7,182 bases of DNA from Defluviitaleaceae bacterium (GTDB lineage Bacteria > Bacillota > Clostridia > Lachnospirales > WRAX01), in contig WQVB01000061.1 of the NCBI GenBank assembly GCA_009781815.1, positions 1 through 7,182 of the forward strand, written 5' to 3'. The stretch's first letter is position 1; each line of letters starts with the position of its first letter. The position numbers and the translations under genes are program-made. A model generated the notes under the pieces. That model saw nothing but the letters and a program-made list of their open reading frames with translations. It searched no databases and was not told where the DNA came from. This document shows positions 1-6,803 of the stretch, piece after piece.

Positions 1-2093
1 CTCTCACGGGTTATAAACACCCCCTCGGCAGATTTTGTAGACGAAACAGTCAAAAGTTCCGTGTTAAGGGTAAAAGACCGCCTAGCCCCTCTTTTGCCCT
101 CCGTATGCACAACAAAATCCTCATGCCCCATCAAATGCTTCGCAAACACCAAGGGCGTCTTGCTAGACATGGCGTTTACCAGCCTTTTGCGGTTTGTTTG
201 GGTTTTGTAGCTAGCAAGGGGTATAAGCACCCCTTTGCCGCTTTCAAACACAAAAAGCAAATGTCCATCATACCCCGAGGTCGCCGCAATAAAGCTAACC
301 ACCTCATCCTCATCACATTTTAGCAGGTTAGGCAAATACGCCCCCATCTGGCTCGGCTTGTTATCAGTAATGTCGTTAGCCTTCATCTTATAAGCATTTT
401 GCTTGTTGGTGAAGAAAATAACATCATCCACATTTTGCCCTGCAATCTGCTGTATAAGCACATCCCCCTCTTTAACCGCTATCTCTGGGTTAGTTTTGAG
501 AGAAGAGTTGGCAATCTTTTTAAAATAATTCTCACGGGTCAAATACAGCTGCAGAGGGTAGTCCTCCACAAAAACATCAAGCTTAAGCCCGGCAGGTGCA
601 GCACCCTCTATAATAGCGGTTTTGCGCTCTTGTCCATATTTTTTAATAATTTCTTTTTGCTCCTTAATGATGATTTTTTCAATCTTCTTCTCATCATCTA
701 AAGTAGCGTTAAGCTTGTCAATATCAGCAATCAGGGCATCTTTATCTTTAATTTGCTTCATCAAATATTCTTTGTTAATGTTGCGTAGGCGGATTTCAGC
801 AACATACTCCGCCTGAATGGTTGTGATATCAAAGCCTTTGCAAAGGTTAGACACAACATCCTTGGCCTTCTCCGTCTCACGTATAATAGCGATAGCTCGG
901 TCAATATCCAAAATAATCTTAGCAAGCCCCTCAAGCAAATGTAGCCTTTGCTTGTTCTTCTCCAGGTCAAAAGCTATGCCACGGGCGATAGCACCCTTTC
1001 TAAAGGCGATCCATTTTTTTAATATATCATACACGCCCAATGTTTGCGGGCGGCCGTCAATAGCAAGGTTAAAGTTGCAAGAAAAGCTATCCATCAAAGG
1101 TGTAGCCACAAAAAGCTTATCCATTAAATTAGCCGCATCCACCCCACGGCGTATGTCTATAGCGATTTTAAGACCTTTCAAATCAGTCTCGTCTCGCACA
1201 TCGGTGATTTCTTTTATCCTGCCGCTTTTCACCAGCAGATATATTTTGTCGATTATAGCCTCAATAGTGGTGGTGTAGGGTATTTGGCTTATCTCAATGC
1301 AATTGTTGGCGGCATCAAAACTCCAAATAGCACGTAGCTTGAAGCTGCCCCGCCCCGTCTCATATATCTTTTCAATTTCATCCCGATTATATAAAAGCTC
1401 GCCACCTGTGGAAAAATCAGGCGCTTTAATAATGTCAACAAGGTTAATGCCCTCATCATTTTTCGCCTCAAGCATGGCAATAACGCCGTTGCACACCTCT
1501 TCAAGGTTAAAAGAGCATATGGAAGAAGCCATGCCAACAGCAATGCCTAAATTAGGCGTTACAAGTAAATTAGGGAAGGATGTGGGCAAAAGCGTAGGCT
1601 CTTTAAGGGTGCCGTTATAGTTGTCAACAAAATCAACGGTGTTTTTATCAATATCTTTGAAAATTTCTTCGCATATGCCTGCAAGCTTTACCTCGGTATA
1701 GCGACTGGCAGCATATGCCATATCACGAGAATAAGCCTTGCCAAAGTTACCCTTAGAGTCCACAAAAGGGTGTAGCAAAGCCTCATTGCCTCGTGTAAGC
1801 CTCACCAAGGTCTCATATATAGCCCCCTCCCCATGAGGGTTTAGCCTCATGGTAGTGCCCACCACGTCGGCAGATTTGGAGCGGTTTTTCGTCATCAAGC
1901 CCATGCCATGCATGGTATATAGCAGCTTGCGGTGGGCAGGCTTAAAGCCGTCAATTTCAGGTATAGCACGGCTTAAAATAACACTCATAGCATAGGGCAT
2001 ATAGTTTGTCTCCAGCGTTTGAGTGATGGTTTGCTCTATATGGGGTGCTTCAATATATTGTATCGCCTTTTTGGCCTTGCTTTTCTTTGACAT
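1..2093 (-). CDS. parC: Type IIA DNA topoisomerase subunit A (topoisomerase IV / gyrase A-like), 3' end outside window
   Basis: This is an open minus-strand frame of 697 codons from ATG at 2093 that runs off the left edge. The subunit cuts and rejoins duplex DNA during strand passage, working with an ATPase B subunit (ParE/GyrB) that is not in the window. The N-terminal cleavage domain is clear. RYTEVKL (131-137) places the catalytic tyrosine at Tyr132. PHGEGAIYE (86-94) is the region known for quinolone contacts, with Gly90 at the usual Ser and Glu94 at the usual Asp. GIAVGMAS is at 183-190. A long coiled-coil/tower region spans about 365-490, and AEIRLRNIN is at 432-440. From about 500 on, beta-pinwheel-like blades begin; no GyrA box is visible in the part present. 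The family is usually somewhat longer, so I infer that only the last few dozen residues are missing. It resembles a divergent clostridial GyrA paralogue, so the choice between ParC and GyrA is uncertain. The start is supported by AGAGG nine bases upstream. Confidence 0.93.
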   Translation of the reverse strand, partial: MSKKSKAKKAIQYIEAPHIEQTITQTLETNYMPYAMSVILSRAIPEIDGFKPAHRKLLYTMHGMGLMTKNRSKSADVVGTTMRLNPHGEGAIYETLVRLTRGNEALLHPFVDSKGNFGKAYSRDMAYAASRYTEVKLAGICEEIFKDIDKNTVDFVDNYNGTLKEPTLLPTSFPNLLVTPNLGIAVGMASSICSFNLEEVCNGVIAMLEAKNDEGINLVDIIKAPDFSTGGELLYNRDEIEKIYETGRGSFKLRAIWSFDAANNCIEISQIPYTTTIEAIIDKIYLLVKSGRIKEITDVRDETDLKGLKIAIDIRRGVDAANLMDKLFVATPLMDSFSCNFNLAIDGRPQTLGVYDILKKWIAFRKGAIARGIAFDLEKNKQRLHLLEGLAKIILDIDRAIAIIRETEKAKDVVSNLCKGFDITTIQAEYVAEIRLRNINKEYLMKQIKDKDALIADIDKLNATLDDEKKIEKIIIKEQKEIIKKYGQERKTAIIEGAAPAGLKLDVFVEDYPLQLYLTRENYFKKIANSSLKTNPEIAVKEGDVLIQQIAGQNVDDVIFFTNKQNAYKMKANDITDNKPSQMGAYLPNLLKCDEDEVVSFIAATSGYDGHLLFVFESGKGVLIPLASYKTQTNRKRLVNAMSSKTPLVFAKHLMGHEDFVVHTEGKRGARRSFTLNTELLTVSSTKSAEGVFITRE

Positions 2094-2102
2094 ATCCCTT
2101 AA

Positions 2103-2107
2103 CCTCT
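2103..2107 (-). promoter_or_regulatory. Ribosome binding site of the topoisomerase A gene
   Basis: AGAGG on the minus strand lies nine bases before the ATG at 2093. A second purine run, AAGGG, lies only two bases before the ATG and is too close to be the main site. This supports the ATG as the start. Confidence 0.7.
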
Positions 2108-2140
2108 TTTATAATATCATTTTGTTATATCTAGTATCCT

Positions 2141-2179
2141 CCCCGCACCTTGACCCCGCAAGGGGGTCAAGGTGCGGGG
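2141..2179. repeat. Perfect 17-bp GC-rich hairpin
   Basis: The arms at 2141-2157 and 2163-2179 are exact reverse complements, with a five-base loop (GCAAG). Read on the plus strand, the hairpin is followed eleven bases later by TTTTT (2190-2194). Read on the minus strand, the direction of the genes, no T-run follows, so it is not a standard terminator for rnr. It lies 48 bp upstream of the topoisomerase start codon and could be a dispersed palindrome or a leader structure. Confidence 0.75.
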
Positions 2180-2189
2180 TGGCGGGGAG

Positions 2190-2232
2190 TTTTTCCAATC
2201 ACTAACGGCAGAGCCGGTAGTGATTGGCAAAA
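2190..2232. repeat. Long imperfect hairpin
   Basis: The arms 2195-2209 and 2213-2227 pair over 15 positions with one mismatch (A2205/G2217) and a three-base loop (AGA). After one further mismatch the stem continues with TTTT (2190-2193) against AAAA (2229-2232). It begins eleven bases after the preceding hairpin and is followed by another within seven bases. Because A-runs and T-runs flank it symmetrically, it could act as a weak terminator on either strand, but its position just upstream of a gene start makes that role doubtful. Confidence 0.7.
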
Positions 2233-2238
2233 CACCCC

Positions 2239-2285
2239 GAGGGGGGCTTCACTTCCCTCGCCGCCGAAGTGATTGAGCCCCCCTC
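2239..2285. repeat. Bulged GC-rich hairpin
   Basis: GAGGGGGGCT (2239-2248) pairs with 2276-2285, and CACTTC (2250-2255) pairs with GAAGTG (2266-2271). The two stem parts are separated by a one-by-four internal loop and closed by a ten-base loop. On the minus strand it is followed by CGGGGTGTTTTG, a short T-run, so it could slow or end transcription coming from rnr. CAATCAC in the previous hairpin (2196-2202) can also pair with GTGATTG here (2269-2275), so the two could form an alternative fold. Confidence 0.6.
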
Positions 2286-2317
2286 CCTAAGCAATCAGTC
2301 GCTATCTCAGCCACCAT
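2249..2317 (-). CDS. Possible 22-codon small ORF with a strong ribosome binding site
   Basis: A short minus-strand frame from ATG at 2317 to TGA would encode MVAEIATDCLGRGAQSLRRR followed by GK, a small basic peptide. I do not recognise it. It is mentioned because AGGAG (2324-2328) stands six bases before the ATG, the best-spaced Shine-Dalgarno in this gap. The site and the ATG also sit together in the loop of a five-base stem (GCCAC/GTGGC). Its 3' half overlaps the bulged hairpin, so the codons may only reflect a structured repeat. It could be a leader peptide, part of a dispersed repeat, or chance. Confidence 0.25.
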   Translation of the reverse strand: MVAEIATDCLGRGAQSLRRRGK

Positions 2318-2365
2318 AAATCTCTCCTAGTGGCATATTTGCAAGAATGTCGCTATAAGAACTTC

Positions 2366-2408
2366 AGCCCCTCTCCCCGAGAGGGGTGCCCGTCAGGGCG
2401 GGGTGAGG
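2366..2408 (+). repeat. Palindromic repeat, copy A (two hairpins)
   Basis: This 43-bp unit has two hairpins. CCCCTCTC/GAGAGGGG (2368-2375 and 2379-2386) has a three-base loop. GCCC/GGGC (2388-2391 and 2396-2399) has the loop GTCA. It ends with GGGGTGAGG. It matches the reverse complement of copy B at 39 of 43 positions, and all four differences are in the loops. It lies 18 bp downstream of the rnr stop codon, with its CCTCACCCC end facing that gene. Confidence 0.9.
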
Positions 2409-2426
2409 CAGTCAGCTTGTAGATCT

Positions 2427-4562
2427 CTAACCTTCCACAATCTCAAACTCTATCCGCCTCATATCAATATTAGCATCCGCAACCTTAATCGTTACCTTGT
2501 CCCCTAAATTAAAGCTCCTACCTCGCCTCCGCCCCACAAAAGAATAGCGATGAGGGTCAAACTCATAATAGTCATCTTTAAGGTCGCTAACGGTTACAAC
2601 GCCCTCAATAGTGTTCTCCAGCTCCACATAAAACCCATTAGGGTTAGCATGAGAGATAACCCCCTCATACACCTCTCCAACTTTATCTTTCATAAACTCA
2701 ACTTTCTTGAGCTTTTCCACCTCTTTAGCACATTCGTCTGCCCGCCTCTCGTTTTCAGAAGCATGCTGACAAACATCGCCAAGCCCCTCTCTAAGCAGCT
2801 CTATATGCCCTTCAAAAAGCCTTCCTTCAATATTAGCCGAGATGATATGGTGTATAAGTAAATCAGGAAAGCGACGTATAGGCGACGTAAAATGGCTATA
2901 ATATTCCAAAGCCAACCCAAAATGCCCCAAAGCTTGAGGGTAATATCTAGCCTGTTTTAAGCTTCGCAACACAAGCTTAGATACCGCCGCCCCCTGCGGC
3001 AATGTTTTTGATTTTTTAATAATCTGCTGAAGGTTTTTAACACTCCCCTTGCCGCCCTTTTTCAAACTCATCCCCAAAAACCCTAAAGAAGCTACCAAAG
3101 CCTCAAGTTTATCAGGCGCTGGCTTTTCATGCACACGATACACAAAAGGCAAATCAAGCCAAAAATATTCGGTGGAAACTGCCTCGTTAGCACATATCAT
3201 AAACTCCTCTATAATGCTGGTAGCCACGCTTCTTTCTTTACGCAACACATCAATAACCTTGCCATCAGCCCCCACAACAAGCTTACATTCAGGGAACTCA
3301 AAATCAAGAGAGCCCTTAACAATCCTCTCTTTACTTAAAGCATCAGCCAAGCCTCTCATACCCTCAAGCATATCTATAAAATCACCAAAAACAGCTCTAT
3401 TAGGGCTTGTCTCGTCTTGCAATATATCATCAAGCACATCATAGCTAATAGCATGGTTAGAATTTATCACGGTTTTGCATATTTCGTGGCCTTTAATATT
3501 GTTGTTGGCGTCAAAATCAATAATACAAGTAAGTGCTAGCCTATCCACCTGAGGGTTAAGAGAGCATATGCCGTTAGACAAAGCCTCAGGCAGCATAGGT
3601 ATCACCCTATCTGCCAGATACACGCTAGTAGCCCGCTTTTGTGCCTCTTTCCATAAAGGGGTGCCAAAAGGCACATAATAGCTCACATCAGCTATATGCA
3701 CATAAAGCCGCAAGCCGCCACAATCAAGCCTTTCTAAAGAGACCGCATCATCAATATCCTTTGTGTCTTCACCATCAATAGTTACGGTGGGTAAGCTCCT
3801 AAAATCACGCCTGCCTTCTATATCTTTTTCAGAAACCATATGAGGCACAGCAGCAGCTTGAGCAATCACCCCATCAGGAAACTCGTAGGGGATATCATGC
3901 TCAATCACCATAGACAGCACATCCATGCCGATCTCGGCATTGTTGCCTAATATTTGAACAATCCGTGCCTCTTCAATGCCCTTATCTCCATAACTGTCGA
4001 TAACGACTTTGACCTTTTGCCCCTCGATAGCCTCCATAGCATCTTTCCAAGGGATGAGGACAACACCGCCCAAACGCCTATCATCAGGTATAACCCCAGG
4101 GCCCTCAAGCCCCTCTTCAAAAGTGCCTACAAAATGGGTTTTGTGTCTTTTTAATATAGACACAATCTCCCCAATAGGGTTAGGCTTAGCATCTTCAACT
4201 ATCTTTGCCAGCACCAAATCTTTATTCATGGCGGTTTTGGTAGCATCAATGGGGATGTAGATGTCTTTCTTCTCGGCTTTGTCATCCCTTTGGCAAATAA
4301 CAAAACCATACCCCTTTTGAGTTTTAGAAAACACCCCTGATACGAGGTTTAAGCCCTCTGTAGACTGATATTTACCCTTTTTTGTTTGGATTATCTTGCC
4401 CTCAGACACTAGCTCCGCCAAAATCCTCGTTAAAGCCCCTTGTTGCTCTTTAGGCACAGTAAGAAGCACCACCATGTCCTTTTGCATCATAGGGCGATAT
4501 TCTTTAGAGTTTATAAAAGCCTCTATTTTGTCTTTTTTCTCTTGATATTCTTTTATAGTCAT
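2427..4562 (-). CDS. rnr: Ribonuclease R (3'-5' exoribonuclease, RNB family)
   Basis: The 711-residue protein is a cytoplasmic processive 3'-5' exoribonuclease that degrades structured RNA and takes part in RNA quality control. Domains in order: a winged-helix region (about 5-68); two cold-shock OB folds (about 75-125 and 140-205); the catalytic RNB domain (about 250-580); and a C-terminal S1 RNA-binding domain (about 626-708). The catalytic motif DGEDTKDIDDAV (263-274) carries the magnesium-binding aspartates Asp263, Asp269, Asp271 and Asp272, matching Asp272, Asp278, Asp280 and Asp281 of the E. coli enzyme. HFTSPIRRFPDL (557-568) is the conserved late RNB motif. The N-terminal helical domain marks it as RNase R and not RNase II. 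The lysine-rich tail of longer homologues is missing. In many Bacillota rnr lies beside smpB; here it stands between accDA and a topoisomerase gene. Confidence 0.96.
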   Translation of the reverse strand: MTIKEYQEKKDKIEAFINSKEYRPMMQKDMVVLLTVPKEQQGALTRILAELVSEGKIIQTKKGKYQSTEGLNLVSGVFSKTQKGYGFVICQRDDKAEKKDIYIPIDATKTAMNKDLVLAKIVEDAKPNPIGEIVSILKRHKTHFVGTFEEGLEGPGVIPDDRRLGGVVLIPWKDAMEAIEGQKVKVVIDSYGDKGIEEARIVQILGNNAEIGMDVLSMVIEHDIPYEFPDGVIAQAAAVPHMVSEKDIEGRRDFRSLPTVTIDGEDTKDIDDAVSLERLDCGGLRLYVHIADVSYYVPFGTPLWKEAQKRATSVYLADRVIPMLPEALSNGICSLNPQVDRLALTCIIDFDANNNIKGHEICKTVINSNHAISYDVLDDILQDETSPNRAVFGDFIDMLEGMRGLADALSKERIVKGSLDFEFPECKLVVGADGKVIDVLRKERSVATSIIEEFMICANEAVSTEYFWLDLPFVYRVHEKPAPDKLEALVASLGFLGMSLKKGGKGSVKNLQQIIKKSKTLPQGAAVSKLVLRSLKQARYYPQALGHFGLALEYYSHFTSPIRRFPDLLIHHIISANIEGRLFEGHIELLREGLGDVCQHASENERRADECAKEVEKLKKVEFMKDKVGEVYEGVISHANPNGFYVELENTIEGVVTVSDLKDDYYEFDPHRYSFVGRRRGRSFNLGDKVTIKVADANIDMRRIEFEIVEG

Positions 4563-4572
4563 CTCTCGTTTT

Positions 4573-4577
4573 CTCCT
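4573..4577 (-). promoter_or_regulatory. Ribosome binding site of rnr
   Basis: AGGAG on the minus strand lies ten bases before the ATG at 4562. It directly follows the T-rich stretch ACATTTTT and the pair of hairpins, so any transcript starting beyond the hairpins would have a short leader. Confidence 0.75.
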
Positions 4578-4590
4578 AAAAATGTAATTA

Positions 4591-4641
4591 CCCCATTACC
4601 ACCCACCAAAACTGGTAGAGTTTTGATGGGTGGTAATGGGG
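4591..4641. terminator. 22-bp hairpin downstream of accDA (second of two)
   Basis: The arms 4591-4612 and 4620-4641 pair over 22 positions with one mismatch, closed by a seven-base loop. In the direction of transcription it is the second of two stacked hairpins after the accDA stop and is followed by TAATTACATTTTT. The T-run begins about eight bases after the stem, so it is not a textbook intrinsic terminator. It may be a weak terminator, an mRNA 3'-end protector or an inserted palindrome. Confidence 0.5.
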
Positions 4642-4676
4642 GCGTTGGGCTGTCCATCGGCGACAGCCCAACGCCC
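4640..4676. terminator. 15-bp perfect hairpin just after the accDA stop
   Basis: The arms 4640-4654 and 4662-4676 are exact reverse complements with a seven-base loop. On the minus strand it starts six bases after the accDA stop codon. It shares two bases (4640-4641) with the neighbouring 22-bp hairpin, so one long structured block separates accDA from rnr. No T-run follows directly, so termination may depend on both hairpins together. Confidence 0.5.
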
Positions 4677-4682
4677 ATAACT

Positions 4683-6362
4683 TTAATATTTTCCAAACTT
4701 TCTAAATCTATTATATCTATCGTCCAAAAGCTCCTTAGCCTTTAAGTCTTCAAGGCCAGCAAATTCATTAATAACAAGGTCTTTCAGATAGTCTAAAGAA
4801 AAGGCGATATCCTTATCAAAGCCTTCCTCAACCTCGGGCACAATACCCTCTATAATACCAAGCTCAAGCAAATCCACAGGTCGCAGTTTCATCACACCTG
4901 CAGCTTCTTTAGCCCGCTTGCCATCCTTCCAAAGTATGCTAGCAAACCCTTCAGGAGACAAGATAGAATACATTGAATGTTCAAACATAAACACTCGGTC
5001 AGCAACGGCTAAAGCCAATGCACCACCACTGCCCCCCTCGCCTACAATAACGGCGATAATAGGCACGGTAAACCCAGCCATCTTCATAAGGTTTTGAGCA
5101 ATAGCACAGCCCTGCCCTCTCTCTTCCGCACCTTGGGCTGGGTAAGCACCAGATGTATTAATAAGGGTGAGGATAGGCCTGCCAAACTTCTCAGCCTGCT
5201 GCATCAAGCGTAAAGCTTTGCGATACCCCTCAGGGTGAGGTTGCCCAAAGTTGCAAACCATGTTTTCTTCAAGGTTTTTGCCCTTTTGGGTAGCAATAAC
5301 CGTTACAGCCTTGCCGTTTAGATATCCAACACCGCCAACAATGGCTTGGTCATCCCTAAAGTTCCTATCCCCGTGAAATTCAACAAAATCATCAAAAAGA
5401 TAATTTATAACATCACGGCCTGTAGGTCTAGTTATTTTTCTAGCGATTTGCACCGCTTCGTAAGGGTCAATATCTGAGCTTCCTTTATAAGGCACAAAAG
5501 CTGGCGTTTCTGAATATTTGTCTTGTTTAGTATGCAGATTCAAAATACGCCCTAGATTCTCCCTCATGCGGTTTCTAGGCACTATTTTGTCGATAAAGCC
5601 ATGCTCCAACACAAACTCAGCTGATTGAAAGCTGTCTGGCAGCTTTTGCTTGATGGTTTGTTCTATAACCCGCCTGCCAGCAAAACCTATTAAAGCCCCA
5701 GGCTCCGCCAAAATAACATCTCCCTGCATAGCAAAGCTAGCTGTAACGCCGCCAGTTGTAGGGTCGGTGATGATAGATATATAAAAAAGCCCAGCATCCG
5801 AATGACGCTTCGCCGCCGCCGAAATCTTAGCCATTTGCATTAAAGATACAATGCCCTCTTGCATCCTAGCCCCTCCCGAGGCAGAAAAAACAATGATTGG
5901 CAGCTTTTTCTTTAAAGCCATCTCAAAAGCCTGGGTGATTTTTTCACCCACAACAGACCCCATAGACCCCATTATAAAGCGGCTGTCCATAGCACATATG
6001 ATAGTGTCCACCCCGTGGATTTTACCTCGACCAGTAACAACTGCCTCTTTAATATCAAGGGTCTCTCCAAGCTTTTTAATCTTCGCCTCATAATCAGGGT
6101 AATCAATTGGGTTATCAGGCGTCATGTGGTCATTAAAAGTCGCAAAGCTGCCTTCATCCACCACATTGCCTATCATATCAGGGGCAGAAATGCGAAAATG
6201 TGCCCCACAGCCTGGACAAATCTTAAAATCCCCCAATTCTTTGTTATATATAACCTTGGCACATTTGTTACACTTTACCCACATCCCATCAGGTATAGAA
6301 GCACCCTGCGGGTTATGGCTTTGTGTTAAAGTTGTATATTGCTTACGCTTAAAAATCTTCAC
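4683..6362 (-). CDS. accDA: Acetyl-CoA carboxylase carboxyltransferase, fused beta-alpha (AccD-AccA)
   Basis: The protein transfers the carboxyl group from carboxybiotin on AccB to acetyl-CoA, giving malonyl-CoA for fatty acid synthesis in the cytoplasm. With the GTG start at 6362 it has 559 residues. The first half is AccD: a four-cysteine zinc ribbon (Cys31, Cys34, Cys49, Cys52), SASGGARMQEG (160-170) and PTTGGVTASFA (201-211). The second half, from about 295, is AccA: GDRNFRDDQAIVGG (331-344), GQPHPEGYRKA (373-383), AYPAQGAEERGQG (406-418) and GEGGSGGALAL (441-451). There is no stop or shift between the halves. Separate AccD and AccA normally total about 600 residues, so this is a compact complete fusion. 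A TTG at 6371 is also in frame, but the ribosome binding site touches it; GTG at 6362 has nine-base spacing and gives MKIFKRKQYTTL, like usual AccD N-termini. The gene follows accC, but a DUF559 unit lies between them. Confidence 0.95.
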   Translation of the reverse strand: MKIFKRKQYTTLTQSHNPQGASIPDGMWVKCNKCAKVIYNKELGDFKICPGCGAHFRISAPDMIGNVVDEGSFATFNDHMTPDNPIDYPDYEAKIKKLGETLDIKEAVVTGRGKIHGVDTIICAMDSRFIMGSMGSVVGEKITQAFEMALKKKLPIIVFSASGGARMQEGIVSLMQMAKISAAAKRHSDAGLFYISIITDPTTGGVTASFAMQGDVILAEPGALIGFAGRRVIEQTIKQKLPDSFQSAEFVLEHGFIDKIVPRNRMRENLGRILNLHTKQDKYSETPAFVPYKGSSDIDPYEAVQIARKITRPTGRDVINYLFDDFVEFHGDRNFRDDQAIVGGVGYLNGKAVTVIATQKGKNLEENMVCNFGQPHPEGYRKALRLMQQAEKFGRPILTLINTSGAYPAQGAEERGQGCAIAQNLMKMAGFTVPIIAVIVGEGGSGGALALAVADRVFMFEHSMYSILSPEGFASILWKDGKRAKEAAGVMKLRPVDLLELGIIEGIVPEVEEGFDKDIAFSLDYLKDLVINEFAGLEDLKAKELLDDRYNRFRKFGKY

Positions 6363-6371
6363 GAGGCACAA

Positions 6372-6379
6372 CCCCCTTT
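6372..6379 (-). promoter_or_regulatory. Ribosome binding site that sets the accDA start
   Basis: AAAGGGGG on the minus strand ends directly before TTG 6371 and nine bases before GTG 6362. The zero spacing rules against TTG and favours GTG. The palindromic repeat copy B begins 17 bp further upstream, so its hairpins would lie in the leader of an accC-accDA transcript. Confidence 0.6.
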
Positions 6380-6396
6380 CTCTTTATCAAGTGATC

Positions 6397-6439
6397 CCTC
6401 ACCCCGCCCTAACGGGCACCCCTCTCCCTGAGAGGGGCT
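6397..6439 (-). repeat. Palindromic repeat, copy B (left terminal inverted repeat)
   Basis: This 43-bp unit is inverted relative to copies A and C. On the minus strand it reads AGCCCCTCTC, a three-base loop, GAGAGGGG, then GCCC-GTTA-GGGC, then GGGGTGAGG. Its inner end overlaps the end of the DUF559 remnant: the TAG stop codon (6438-6440) is partly made of the repeat. With copy C it forms a pair of inverted repeats whose CCTCACCCC ends face outward. Confidence 0.9.
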
Positions 6440-6771
6440 AAGCACCCAAAACCATCCGCTGTATCTCTCCACACACAAGGTGAAAGTTTTTCATAATATC
6501 AAAACTATTAATATACAAAACTCTTAAGCCATAATCTTCCGTTAAACAACGATGCCTCTCGGCATCAAGCTTTGTCTTGTCAACTTCAATGACGAGCTTT
6601 GCCTGATGGCAAAAGAAATCAACAATATAGTTTACCAATGGTCTTTTTTCTTTGCCATCTTGGTTGATATTTTGCCAAAAAATCATACCAAAGATGTTTT
6701 TGAGCCCTACTCATATCCTTTCGCTCTTCACGAGCCTGAGGGATTAAGTCTTTATTATATTCTAACGACAA
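6438..6771 (-). pseudogene. DUF559 (Vsr-like) endonuclease, broken by a frameshift and an internal deletion
   Basis: Two overlapping minus-strand frames together give one DUF559 protein (PD-(D/E)XK-type nuclease fold, related to very-short-patch repair endonucleases). The first, from TTG at 6771 to TGA at 6619, reads SLEYNKDLIPQAREERKDM, later HLWYDFLAKYQPRWQRKKTIG. The second, to TAG at 6438, reads NYIVDFFCHQAKLVIEVD and on to YGLRVLYINSFDIMKNFH. One extra A in AAA (plus-strand TTT at 6631-6633) explains the shift: removing it restores KKTIGNYIVDFFC, the usual family sequence. After VIEVD the expected glycine-x-glutamine-histidine active-site stretch, about nine residues, is missing, and the sequence resumes at KTKLDAER. 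So it is very likely inactive. GGAG (6782-6785) lies ten bases before the TTG. The ATG at 6686 that opens the second frame has no ribosome binding site. The native function of DUF559 proteins is poorly known. Confidence 0.85.
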
Positions 6772-6803
6772 GAATAATCAGCTCCAATCTATTGGACAAC
6801 TCA

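Noticed and set aside
817..1278. A 153-codon plus-strand frame inside the topoisomerase gene
   Set aside because: It lies wholly antisense to a well-conserved coding region, has no recognisable domain and is explained as a shadow of the real gene. The same holds for other antisense frames over rnr and accDA.
2105..2135. Promoter-like TATAAC and TATTAT before the topoisomerase gene
   Set aside because: No -35-like hexamer lies at a suitable distance, and TATTAT would leave almost no leader before the ribosome binding site. Such strings are common in A/T-rich gaps.
2366..2408. Copy A as an intrinsic terminator of rnr
   Set aside because: In the direction of rnr the strong hairpin is followed by CTGAAGTTC without a T-run, so it was kept as a repeat.
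6360..6371. TTG at 6371 as the accDA start
   Set aside because: The ribosome binding site ends directly at this codon, so spacing is zero. GTG at 6362 has nine-base spacing and gives a normal AccD N-terminus.
6438..6686. The 82-codon frame as an intact independent gene
   Set aside because: Its ATG lacks a ribosome binding site, the first residues do not match the family, and the proper N-terminal half of DUF559 lies just upstream in another frame.
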